Source: Paractinoplanes lichenicola
Lineage (GTDB): Bacteria; Actinomycetota; Actinomycetes; Mycobacteriales; Micromonosporaceae
Direction of reading: 5' to 3'
DNA length: 64,000 nt
NCBI RefSeq assembly: GCF_016785085.1
Contig: NZ_JAENHO010000010.1
Coordinates: 1-64,000, forward strand
A model generated the notes under the pieces. The model was given only the letters and a program-made list of their open reading frames with translations, was not told the origin of the DNA and searched no databases. The position numbers and the translations under genes are program-made. This document shows, in pieces, positions 18,187 through 26,365 of this stretch. Each line of letters starts with the position of its first letter. Position 1 is the first letter of the stretch.

Positions 18187-19821
18187 TCACGCCTGCCGGG
18201 TCGAGACGGTCAGACCCAGATACTGGTGCACCGACCGGATGACCGAGGATCCCTCGCCCACCGCGGCCGCGACCCGCTTCATCGAGCCTCGGCGGACGTC
18301 ACCGGCCGCGAACACCCCGTCGGCCGAGGTCTCGTACGGGAACCGGTGGCGTTCGCCGGAGGCGGGCAGCTCGACGTCGGTGAGCACGAAACCGTCCTCA
18401 TCGCGCTGTATCTCGCCGGGCAGCCAAGCGGTGCCCGGCCTGGCGCCGATGAAGCAGAACAGCGCCCGCACCTTCGCCTCGTGGATCTGACCGGTGCGCT
18501 TGTCGCGAAGCTCCACCGAAGTGAGGTGGTCGTTTCCCCGTACGGCACTGATCTCCGTGTTCGCGGCCACGACAATGCGATCGTCGGCGTCGATGCGGTC
18601 GATCAGGTAGCGCGACATCGACTCCTCGAGCGACTCCCGGCGGATCACCACGGTCACCCGCGAGCAGCGCCGGGCCAGGTAGAGCGCGGCCTGCCCGGCC
18701 GAGTTGCCGCCGCCCAGCACCACCACCTCGGCGCCCGCGCACAGTCCGGCCTCCAGCTCGGTCGCGGCGAAGTAGATGCCGGAGCCCTCGAAGCGGTCCC
18801 AGCCGTCCAGCGGCAGTCGCCGGTATTCCGCGCCGACGGCAACCACCACCGCGCGCACGACCGTACGGCTTCCGTCCGTCAGTGTCACCGCGAAGGTCCC
18901 GTCGGCGGACTCGATCCCGGTGATCCGGCACGGCGTCCGCAGCGCCGCGCCGAACCGCAGCGCCTGAATCGCCGCCCGGCTGGTCAGCTCGGTGCCCGAG
19001 ATCCCGTCCGGGAAGCCGAGATAGTTTTCGATCCGCGAGCTGGTGCCGGCCTGCCCGCCCGGCGCGATGGCATCGAACACCACGACCCGCAGACCCTCCG
19101 ACGCGCCGTACACGGCGGCCGCCAATCCCGCCGGTCCGGCCCCCACCACGGCGACGTCGTACGGACCGTCGTCGTCCGAACCGCCGTCGAGCCCCAGCGC
19201 CTCGGCGAGCACGGCCGGCGTGGCCCGGCGCAGCACCCGGTCCGGGACGATCACCGCCGGCAGGTCGTCAGCGGTCACGGTCGCCGGCACGTCGGCGTCG
19301 ACGTCGGCGTCCAGGAACCGGTACGGCATGGAGTTGCGGTTCAGGAACGTCCGCAGCGCGAGCGTTCCCTCCGACGTCGCGGACCCGACGACCACGATCG
19401 GGCTGCGCTCGTCCGCCAGCCGCAGCCGGCGACGCGCGATCATCGCCTTCACCAGCAGGTCGGCCAGCTCCGTCTCCCGGGCCAGCAGGTCCCGCAGCCG
19501 CCCGATCGGGATGGTCGCCGCGGCGCCGGCCCGAGTCACCCGGGCCGTCACGAAGGGCCGCTGGCCGGTGAGCAGATTGAGCTCGCCGACGAACGTGCCC
19601 GGGCCGAACCCGCCGAGCACCGCGGCCGGCTCCTGCGACTCGTCGTGCACCTCGATCTCGCCGGCGAGCACCACCACGAGATCGTTGTGTTCGTCGGCGG
19701 GTGAATACACGACCTCGCCGACGGAAAGCTCCCGGGCCGTGCCATAGCTCCTCAGCAGCGTGAGCTGGGCGTCGGACAAGGTCGGATAGGCGGTGCTCTC
19801 CTCCGCCTCGGAGCTTCTCAC
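18187..19821 (-). CDS. cNMP-binding domain fused to thioredoxin reductase-like flavoprotein
   Basis: A 544-residue fusion. Residues about 15-130 form a CRP-like beta-roll (GEIEVHDESQEPAAV, FVGELNLLTGQRPF). A 60-residue linker resembles a thioredoxin-like fold. From about 215 to the end is an FAD/NAD(P)H oxidoreductase (VVGAGPAGLAAAVYG; VVVLGGGNSAGQAALYLAR; GVFAAGDVR). The redox-active CxxC of true thioredoxin reductases is absent, so it cannot be a standard TrxR; its electron acceptor is unknown. GTG 19821 has CATGCT 6 bases upstream, suggesting a leaderless message. Confidence 0.8.
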   Translation of the reverse strand: MRSSEAEESTAYPTLSDAQLTLLRSYGTARELSVGEVVYSPADEHNDLVVVLAGEIEVHDESQEPAAVLGGFGPGTFVGELNLLTGQRPFVTARVTRAGAAATIPIGRLRDLLARETELADLLVKAMIARRRLRLADERSPIVVVGSATSEGTLALRTFLNRNSMPYRFLDADVDADVPATVTADDLPAVIVPDRVLRRATPAVLAEALGLDGGSDDDGPYDVAVVGAGPAGLAAAVYGASEGLRVVVFDAIAPGGQAGTSSRIENYLGFPDGISGTELTSRAAIQALRFGAALRTPCRITGIESADGTFAVTLTDGSRTVVRAVVVAVGAEYRRLPLDGWDRFEGSGIYFAATELEAGLCAGAEVVVLGGGNSAGQAALYLARRCSRVTVVIRRESLEESMSRYLIDRIDADDRIVVAANTEISAVRGNDHLTSVELRDKRTGQIHEAKVRALFCFIGARPGTAWLPGEIQRDEDGFVLTDVELPASGERHRFPYETSADGVFAAGDVRRGSMKRVAAAVGEGSSVIRSVHQYLGLTVSTRQA

Positions 19822-19945
19822 CCGCCCAGCATGCCGTGCCGGCCCCCGTACGGCATCTCTGGTCGATCAAGTCTTCCGCCGCCGGGCCGAGCCACGGCAG
19901 CGGGACACGACGCTGCGGCCCTCGGGCCGGGCCGGGCGGAAGGGG

Positions 19946-20968
19946 TCAGGCGGCGCTGCGGGCCGTCCGCGGGCGGCGGCGCAGAGCGGGGTCGAGCTGG
20001 GCCGGAGGCCGGTAGGCCTGGTCGAGGCGGGTGACGTCGGTGCCGGGCGGGACGATCTCGTCGATGCGGTCCAGGAGGTCGTCCGGCAGCACGACGCCGA
20101 CACCCGCGAGCAGGTCGTCGAGCTGGTCCAGGGTGCGGGCGCCGAGCAGCGCGCTGGTCACGCCGGGGTGCGCGATGGTGAAGGCCATGGCCAGGTGGGT
20201 CAGCGGCAGGCCGGCCTCCTCGGCCAGCGGGAGGAGGCGCTCGACGACGTCGATGCGGCGCTCGTCGTTGAGGTGCTGGAAGAAGCGGGCCCGGCGCAGG
20301 TCGTTGGCCTGGTCGCGGCGGACACGGCCGGTGAGCATGCCCTGGCCGAGCGGGCCCCACACCAGCGTGCCAAGACCGTGGTGCTGGGCGGTCGGCAGCA
20401 CGTCGTTCTCGTTGCCGCGGTTGAGGATCGAATACGGCAGCTGCTCGGTGTGGAAGCGGGCCAGGCCGCGGCGTTCGGCGAGCCACTGGGCGTCGACGAT
20501 GCCGGTGGCGGGAGTGTTTGACGATCCGATCGCGCGCACTTTTCCCGTACGGATGAGGTCGGTGAGCGCGGACAGCGTCTCCTCGAGGTCGGTCTCCGGG
20601 TCGAGCACGTGCACCTGATAGAGGTCGATGTGGTCGGTGCCCAGGCGCCGCAACGAGCTCTCGACCGCGGTCATGATCCAGCGGCGGGAGCCGCCCTGCT
20701 GGTTGGGGTCGTCGCCGGTCGGGCGGCCGAACTTCGTGGCGAGCACGACGTTGTCCCGCCGCCCCTTGAGGGCCCGGCCCACGACCTCCTCCGAGTCGCC
20801 GTAGGCATCGGACGTGTCGACGAGGTTGAGGCCGGCGTCAAGCGCCTTGTGGATCACGCGGATCGAGTCCTGCGGGTCGGGGTTGCCGACCTGCGTGGCG
20901 AACATCAGCGCGCCGAGCCCGTACGGGCTGACCTTGATCCCGGTCCGGCCGAGGGTGCGGTACTGCAT
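19946..20968 (-). CDS. Aldo/keto reductase
   Basis: A 340-residue NADPH-dependent (alpha/beta)8 barrel. The family tetrad is visible as Asp (LVDTSDAYGDSEEVVG), Tyr (same segment), Lys (VLATKFG) and a His in HIDLYQVHVLD. The start ATG 20968 has GAGGAG 6 bases upstream. Divergent from a TetR regulator with two palindromes between them, so its expression is probably induced by a ligand of that repressor. The substrate is unknown. Confidence 0.85.
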   Translation of the reverse strand: MQYRTLGRTGIKVSPYGLGALMFATQVGNPDPQDSIRVIHKALDAGLNLVDTSDAYGDSEEVVGRALKGRRDNVVLATKFGRPTGDDPNQQGGSRRWIMTAVESSLRRLGTDHIDLYQVHVLDPETDLEETLSALTDLIRTGKVRAIGSSNTPATGIVDAQWLAERRGLARFHTEQLPYSILNRGNENDVLPTAQHHGLGTLVWGPLGQGMLTGRVRRDQANDLRRARFFQHLNDERRIDVVERLLPLAEEAGLPLTHLAMAFTIAHPGVTSALLGARTLDQLDDLLAGVGVVLPDDLLDRIDEIVPPGTDVTRLDQAYRPPAQLDPALRRRPRTARSAA

Positions 20969-20998
20969 CAGCGTCTCCTCACGGTAGGGTCGATGAAG

Positions 20999-21037
20999 CG
21001 GAAAGCCTTTCCGGAACCATACGGAAAGCTTTTCCGG
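20999..21037. promoter_or_regulatory. Two matching palindromic operators between reductase and TetR gene
   Basis: CGGAAAGCCTTTCCGG (20999-21014) and CGGAAAGCTTTTCCGG (21022-21037) differ at one base and are 23 bp apart centre to centre, about two helical turns. They lie in the divergent promoter region next to the TetR gene, as expected for an autoregulated repressor. Confidence 0.75.
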
Positions 21038-21058
21038 ATAAGCAAGGAGGAAGTGCCG

Positions 21059-21637
21059 GTGACCGAGGACACCGCGGCCCCACGCCGGAAGCGGACCGAT
21101 GCCCGGCGCAACGTCGAGGCGCTGCTCGACGCGGCGAAGACGGTCTTCGGCACGTCCGGGGTGGACGCGCCCGCGAAGGAGATCACCGACCTGGCCGGCG
21201 TCGGGGTCGGCACGCTGTATCGGCACTTCCCGCAGCGCTCCGACCTGATCAAGGCGGTGATCGAGCGCGAGATCGACGCCTGCGCCGAGGCGGCCCCCGC
21301 GCTCGCCGCCGAGCACGCACCCGGCGAGGCCCTGGCGCGCTGGCTCGATCGGCTCGCCGCGTTCGTGGCGACCAAGCGCGGGTTCGCGGCGGCGCTGCAT
21401 TCGGGCGATCCCGCGTACGACGGGCTTTCCGGCTTTTTCATGGCGAAGCTCGGGCCCGCCCTGGAGTCCCTGCTCGACTCGGCGGTCACGGCGGGCGAGA
21501 TCCGGGCCGGAGTCAGCCCCCAAGACCTCCTGTACGCGGTCGCGAAGCTGTGTGCACCCCTGCCCGACGAGGAGCCCGGCTACGGCCGGCGCATGACCGC
21601 GCTCCTGGTGGAAGGATTGCGGTCGGCAGGGCGCTAG
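21059..21637 (+). CDS. TetR-family transcriptional regulator
   Basis: A 192-residue repressor with an N-terminal helix-turn-helix (AKEITDLAGVGVGTLYRHFPQRSDLIKAV) and a helical ligand domain. GTG 21059 is chosen because AAGGAGG lies 8 bases upstream and the homologous part begins just after. It is divergent from the aldo/keto reductase and its own upstream region has two palindromes. Its TAG stop shares CTAG with the stop of the opposite-strand kinase gene. Confidence 0.88.
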   Translation: MTEDTAAPRRKRTDARRNVEALLDAAKTVFGTSGVDAPAKEITDLAGVGVGTLYRHFPQRSDLIKAVIEREIDACAEAAPALAAEHAPGEALARWLDRLAAFVATKRGFAAALHSGDPAYDGLSGFFMAKLGPALESLLDSAVTAGEIRAGVSPQDLLYAVAKLCAPLPDEEPGYGRRMTALLVEGLRSAGR

Positions 21638-23409
21638 TCGGCGGGGCGGAAGCTGTCGAAGATCAGTTCGAGGTCGTCCTGGTGGGCGGACCACTCGTCG
21701 TCGCGGGTCTGCCAATAGAAGCCGTACGCCTGCCTCGGCGACGTGATCACGCCGCGGTTGTTGACGTGCTGGCGGACGCCGTTGCGGGTGAACGTGAACT
21801 CCCAGTCGGCGGCCTTGGTGAAGTAGTCGACCTCGTCGATGCGGATCTCGCGGTACGACGGGAAGTCGCCGATCGAGACGCGGTAGTCGGCCTTGCCCCG
21901 CCAGTCGGCGACCGGGTCGGGGACCGGCTTCTTGGTCTGGTCGATGCCCAGCACCTGGGAGCCGCGCCGGAAGTAGACGATGCTGCCTTCCTTGGAGCGG
22001 TTCCAGCCCGCGGGGACATAGACGGCGAACCCCGTGGGGTCCCGATAATCGCGCCAGCCGTCGGGCAGGGCGGGCAGATCCGACGACCCCGCCGAACCCG
22101 GCGGCGCGGTCGTCGTGGTGGCCACGCTCGGCGAGGAGGAGGGGCTGGCCGGGGCGGACGGTGTGGCCGAGGGCTGGGCCGATTCGGGGGCGGAACCGGC
22201 CGGGACGGACGTGGCCGGGACGCCGGAGCCCTCGGGGGTGCTGTCGTCGGGACGGGTCACGCCCCAGACCGCGGCCGCCAGCAGCGCAGCGGCGGCGACC
22301 GAGGCGAGCACGATCCAGCGCCGGCCCGACCGCGTCACGGGGTCGTCGGGGATGCGCTCCGGGGCCGAAACCGACGCGGCCGCGTAGGCGGGGGCGTCAT
22401 CAGGAGCGGACCGTTGCGCAGGGATGCCGAGAGCCGTCGCACGCGGAACATCGGCGTCCGCAGGGGAGACATTGGCGTCTGCGGACGAGTCATCAGCGTC
22501 CGTGGACGAGACATCCGAGTCGGCGGGCGAGTCATCGGTGTTCGCGGGCGAGGGCGGGACGTCCAACTCATGCGTGGTCACAGCCGCATCCCGTACGGGG
22601 ACCAGGCCGTGACCATAGGCCCCCGCAAGCGCCGCTCGAAGCCCGTGTTCGACGGCGGCCGCGTCGAGGCGTGCAGCTGGATCCTTCTGCAGCAGGCCCA
22701 TCAGCAGCGGCTCCAGGGCACCCGCCTGCTTCGGCGGGTCAGGTTCGTCGGCCGCCAGCGCCGTCAGCGTGGCCAGCGCGTTGCCCCGGTGGAACGGCGA
22801 GCGCCCCTCCACCGCCGCATACAGCGTCGCCCCGAGCGACCACAGATCGGACCCCATCCCGGCCGTGCCGAACTTCGCCCGCTCGGGCGACATGTATTCG
22901 GGCGAGCCCAGCAGCATGTCCGAACTGCTGATCAGGCTGTCGCCCTCGATCGTGGCGATGCCGAAATCGGTCAGCAGCACCCGGCCGTCGTCGGCGAGCA
23001 GGACGTTGGCCGGTTTGACGTCGCGGTGGTCGACCCCGGCGGCGTGCGCGGCGCGCAGGGCGGCCAGCAGGTCGAGGCCGATGCGGGCGGCCCGGCGGGG
23101 GTCCATCGGCCCCTCGAGGCGCAACTCCTCCTGCAGCGAGCGGGACGGCACGTACTCCATGACGATCCACATGCGACCGTCCACCTCGAAGACGTCGAAG
23201 ATGCGTACGACGTTGGGGTGGCCGAGCCGGGCCGAGGCGCGGGCCTCGCGGAGCGTACGGCGCTGGATGTGCCCGACCCCCTCCGGGAGCAGCACCTCCT
23301 TGACCGCGACATCACGGTCGAGCACCTCGTCGCGGGCCCGCCAGACCGTGCCCATTCCGCCCGTGCCCAGCGTCTCCCCCAGGCGGTATCGACCGGCGAT
23401 GAGAGGCAT
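21634..23409 (-). CDS. Membrane Ser/Thr protein kinase (PknB-type)
   Basis: A 591-residue kinase. The glycine loop GTGGMGTVWRA, Lys37 (AVKEV), catalytic HRDVKPAN (Asp130) and DFG (Asp148) are all present, so it should be active. A low-complexity Asp/Ser/Ala linker (about 285-322, repeated SPAD/ADxDD words) leads to one membrane span at about 365-383. A Pro/Ser/Thr-rich spacer follows, then an extracellular about 130-residue domain (LPDGWRDYRDPTGFAVYVPAGW) that is not PASTA. That outer domain recurs on actinobacterial kinases but has no known ligand. Adjacent genes give no clear substrate. Confidence 0.88.
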   Translation of the reverse strand: MPLIAGRYRLGETLGTGGMGTVWRARDEVLDRDVAVKEVLLPEGVGHIQRRTLREARASARLGHPNVVRIFDVFEVDGRMWIVMEYVPSRSLQEELRLEGPMDPRRAARIGLDLLAALRAAHAAGVDHRDVKPANVLLADDGRVLLTDFGIATIEGDSLISSSDMLLGSPEYMSPERAKFGTAGMGSDLWSLGATLYAAVEGRSPFHRGNALATLTALAADEPDPPKQAGALEPLLMGLLQKDPAARLDAAAVEHGLRAALAGAYGHGLVPVRDAAVTTHELDVPPSPANTDDSPADSDVSSTDADDSSADANVSPADADVPRATALGIPAQRSAPDDAPAYAAASVSAPERIPDDPVTRSGRRWIVLASVAAAALLAAAVWGVTRPDDSTPEGSGVPATSVPAGSAPESAQPSATPSAPASPSSSPSVATTTTAPPGSAGSSDLPALPDGWRDYRDPTGFAVYVPAGWNRSKEGSIVYFRRGSQVLGIDQTKKPVPDPVADWRGKADYRVSIGDFPSYREIRIDEVDYFTKAADWEFTFTRNGVRQHVNNRGVITSPRQAYGFYWQTRDDEWSAHQDDLELIFDSFRPAD

Positions 23410-23500
23410 GAGACAGCCCTTACCCCGGCGCCGCCGAGATCAGACGTGTGCACGTGCCCTTATCGGTCGCGGAATGTGCAATACTTCCGGAACTCCGGCA

Positions 23501-23511
23501 CGAAAGTTTCG
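23501..23511. promoter_or_regulatory. LacI-type operator upstream of the sugar regulator
   Basis: CGAAAGTTTCG is an 11-bp perfect palindrome 30 bp before the LacI gene start. Related sites recur in the region between the binding protein gene and the GH3 gene (27788-27979), which suggests one regulon. It resembles the CGAA-N-TTCG type of site I recall for BxlR of xylobiose uptake; that likeness is from memory. Confidence 0.65.
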
Positions 23512-23541
23512 GGGCGGGGCAGGCGCGAACGAGGAGATCGA

Positions 23542-24579
23542 ATGGCCGCGGGCGGAAGACGGGTCACAATCGCGACCATTGCCGAGGCGGCCGGGGTTTC
23601 CGTGCCCACGGTGTCGCGAGTGCTCAACGGGCGTACGGATGTGTCCCCCGAGACCCGGGACCGGATCGAGCACCTCCTGCGAGAGCACGACTACCGTCCT
23701 CGTAACTCTCGGCAGCCGCTGCGCGCGGGCCTGATCGACCTCGTCTTCCACGATCTGGACAGTCCGTGGGCGGTCGAGCTGATCCGCGGCGTCGAGGAGG
23801 TCACGCACGCGGCCGGCGTCGGCACGGTCATCTCGGCCGTGCACCGGCGCACCGCGTCGACCCGCCAGTGGCTGCAAAATCTGCGGTCCCGTCAGTCCGA
23901 CGGCGTGGTGCTGGTGATCTCGGACGGGGCCGGCCCGGTCTATACGGAGCTGCACCGGCTCAACGTGCCGATGGTGATCATCGACCCGGCCGGCGGCGCG
24001 GCGGCGGACGTGCCGACGATCGGCGCGACGAACTGGTCGGGCGGGCGCAGCGCCACCGAGCATCTGATCTCGCTCGGTCACCAGCGCATCGGGCTGGTCG
24101 AGGGCCCGCGCAATCTGCAGTGCAGCCGGGCCCGGCTCGACGGCTATCGGGCCGCGCTCGAGTCGGCCGGCATGCGCGTCGACCGCAAGCTGATCGAGCC
24201 GGGCGACTTCCGGCACGAGGGCGGCTTCGCGGCGGCCCAGCGGCTGCTCGACCGGGACGACCCGCCGACCGCGATCTTCGCGTCGAGCGACCAGATGGCG
24301 CTGGGCGTCTACGAGGCGGCCCGGCTGCGCGGCTTCCGGGTGCCCGACGACCTGAGCGTGGTCGGCTTCGACGATCTGCCCGAGGCGCGCTGGTCGTCGC
24401 CGCCGCTGACCACCGTGCGCCAGCCCCTGGCGGACATGGGCGGGCTCGCCGCGCGGACCGTCTTGCGACTGTCGCGGGGCGAGCCCATCGAGACTCCCCG
24501 GGTGGAGCTGGCGACCGAGCTGGTCGTCCGCGAGAGCACCCGCCTACTTGCTGAAACCCGCCGTCAGACCGCTCAGTAG
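23542..24579 (+). CDS. LacI-family repressor of the adjacent sugar importer
   Basis: A 345-residue regulator: N-terminal helix-turn-helix and hinge (TIATIAEAAGVSVPTVSRVL) plus a periplasmic-binding-protein-like sugar domain (VVGFDDLPEARWSSPPLTTV). ATG 23542 has GAGGAG 5 bases upstream; the long open frame before it is antisense to the kinase. The last 36 bp overlap the end of the convergent permease gene. With the CGAAAGTTTCG site in front of it, it probably represses itself, the ABC importer and the GH3 enzyme until a xylo- or gluco-oligosaccharide binds. Confidence 0.88.
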   Translation: MAAGGRRVTIATIAEAAGVSVPTVSRVLNGRTDVSPETRDRIEHLLREHDYRPRNSRQPLRAGLIDLVFHDLDSPWAVELIRGVEEVTHAAGVGTVISAVHRRTASTRQWLQNLRSRQSDGVVLVISDGAGPVYTELHRLNVPMVIIDPAGGAAADVPTIGATNWSGGRSATEHLISLGHQRIGLVEGPRNLQCSRARLDGYRAALESAGMRVDRKLIEPGDFRHEGGFAAAQRLLDRDDPPTAIFASSDQMALGVYEAARLRGFRVPDDLSVVGFDDLPEARWSSPPLTTVRQPLADMGGLAARTVLRLSRGEPIETPRVELATELVVRESTRLLAETRRQTAQ

Positions 24580-25440
24580 CTGGCGGCGCCCGACGGCGTA
24601 GAGGATCACGATCGGCAGCGTGGTCAGGGTGACCGAGGCGGCGATCGCGGGCACGTTCACGCCGAACTGGCCCGAGAAGTCGGCCAGGGCGAGCGGGATC
24701 GTCCGGTTGTCGGGGCTCTGGGTCAGCACCAGCGGCAGCAGGAAGCCGTTCCAGATGCCGAGCGCGTTGTAGATCGTCACCGTGACCAGCGCGGGACGGG
24801 TCAGCGGGAACGCCAGCCGCCACAGCGTGCCCCACTCGGTGGCGCCGTCCATCCGCATCGACTCGAAGAGCTCCTTCGGGACGTCACGGATGAAGTTCGA
24901 CAGCACGAGCACGGACAGCGGGATGGCGAACGCGATCGACGGCATGATGATCGCGGCCAGGGTGTCGTACATCTGGAGCCGGATGATGATCAGATAGACC
25001 GGGATGATCACCGCCTGCAGCGGGATCGCCAGGCCCATCACGAACACGCCGTTCATGAGCTTCAGGACGCGGCTCCCGGCGCCGCGGACGATCGCGTACG
25101 CCGCCATGAAGCTGATCAGGACGGCCGGGATCACCGCGCCGGCCGTGACGATCACGCTGTTGATGAAGTAGCGCGCGACGTCGGACTCGATGACCGTCTT
25201 GTAGTTGGCGAACGAGAAGTCGCTCGGCGGGGCCAGGGGGTTGGTGATGAAATACGTGTCCTGGGTCTTGAAGCTCGTGATGACGATCCAATAGATCGGC
25301 AGCATCACGATGAACAGCCAGACCCAGCTCAGCCCGCCGCCGATCCAGTTGAACTGCAGCCACTTGGATCGCTTGCGCGTGCCGCCGCCCGGGGTGCCCG
25401 AGACGGTCGGCGACGGGCGGTGGTTCGTGACGGTCGCCAA
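24544..25440 (-). CDS. Carbohydrate ABC transporter permease (MalG type)
   Basis: A 298-residue permease with six spans and the EAA-type loop ELFESMRMDGATEWGTLWRLAFP near residues 200-220. Start TTG 25440 follows the upstream permease stop by one base with GGAG 6 bases before it. Second of the two permeases for the binding protein at 26362-27708. Its 3' end overlaps the LacI gene on the other strand by 36 bp. No ATPase gene is in the cluster, so a shared MsiK-like ATPase elsewhere is expected for this transporter class. Confidence 0.88.
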   Translation of the reverse strand: MATVTNHRPSPTVSGTPGGGTRKRSKWLQFNWIGGGLSWVWLFIVMLPIYWIVITSFKTQDTYFITNPLAPPSDFSFANYKTVIESDVARYFINSVIVTAGAVIPAVLISFMAAYAIVRGAGSRVLKLMNGVFVMGLAIPLQAVIIPVYLIIIRLQMYDTLAAIIMPSIAFAIPLSVLVLSNFIRDVPKELFESMRMDGATEWGTLWRLAFPLTRPALVTVTIYNALGIWNGFLLPLVLTQSPDNRTIPLALADFSGQFGVNVPAIAASVTLTTLPIVILYAVGRRQLLSGLTAGFSK

Positions 25441-25441
25441 C

Positions 25442-26365
25442 TCAGGCTCCTTCCAGCTGGCTCTCGTCGCCCCGGCCGCCGAGCCGCCGCAGCAGCAACG
25501 ACAACCCGAGGCCGACCAGGACCAGGATCACGGCGATGGCACTGGCCGGACCCATGAGGTTGGCCTGGAATCCCTGCCTGTACATGAGCAGCGCGAGCGC
25601 CCGGGTGGAGTCACCGGGGCCACCGCCGGTCAGCACATAGATGAGGTCGAAGAAGGTCAGCGACCCCACGACCATCAGCGTGGACGAGGTGATGATCGTG
25701 TATTTGAGCTGGGGCAGCGTGATCGACAGGAACTGCCGTACGCGGCCGGCCCCGTCGATCTGCGAGGCCTCGTACATCGAAGTCGGGATCTGCCGCACCG
25801 CACCCTGATAGATCAGCGTGTGGAACGGGATGAACTGCCACGACACGATGAAGATGAGCACGCCCATGGCCAGCGTCGACTTGCCGAGCCAGTCCTGGTT
25901 GAGCCATTCCACGCCCAGGCCGCTGCCGAGGCCGAAGCTCGGGTCGAGCAGCGCCTTGTACGTGATCGCGATGGCGGCCGAGCTGAGCAGCAGGGGGATG
26001 AAGAACAGCACCGCCAGGAACTCGCGGTAGCGCTTGCTGGTGGCCAGGAAGACACCGAGCAGGATGGACATCGGGGTCTGCACGGCCCACGACAACGCCA
26101 TGATCAGGAAGGTGACCCACAGCGCGTTCGGCAGGCCGGGATCTTGCAGCGTGGCCTTCCAGCTGTCCAGGCCGGACGGCACGATCTCGCCGATACCGTT
26201 CCAGGTCGTGAAGCTGAGCGCGACCACGCCCAGCAGCGGCACGATGCCGAACAACACGAACCATACGAAGGCCGGCAGCGCCATCCACAGGACGGGACCG
26301 CTCCGCCCGCCGCTGGACCCGGTGCTCTTTTTCGTCCGTACGACGGGCGGAGCGATCGCTGTCAC
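25442..26365 (-). CDS. Carbohydrate ABC transporter permease (MalF type)
   Basis: A 307-residue permease. The loop MYEASQIDGAGRVRQFLSITLP is the EAA motif of MalF-type sugar permeases, followed by TIITSSTLMVVGSLTFFDLI. GTG 26365 overlaps the stop of the binding-protein gene (GTGA 26362-26365), which fixes the start; the upstream open frame is shadow. Operon order is binding protein, this gene, MalG-type permease. Confidence 0.88.
   Translation of the reverse strand: MTAIAPPVVRTKKSTGSSGGRSGPVLWMALPAFVWFVLFGIVPLLGVVALSFTTWNGIGEIVPSGLDSWKATLQDPGLPNALWVTFLIMALSWAVQTPMSILLGVFLATSKRYREFLAVLFFIPLLLSSAAIAITYKALLDPSFGLGSGLGVEWLNQDWLGKSTLAMGVLIFIVSWQFIPFHTLIYQGAVRQIPTSMYEASQIDGAGRVRQFLSITLPQLKYTIITSSTLMVVGSLTFFDLIYVLTGGGPGDSTRALALLMYRQGFQANLMGPASAIAVILVLVGLGLSLLLRRLGGRGDESQLEGA

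Noticed and set aside
18187..19821. Calling the flavoprotein a thioredoxin reductase
   Set aside because: The CxxC redox pair is absent, so that activity is not supported.
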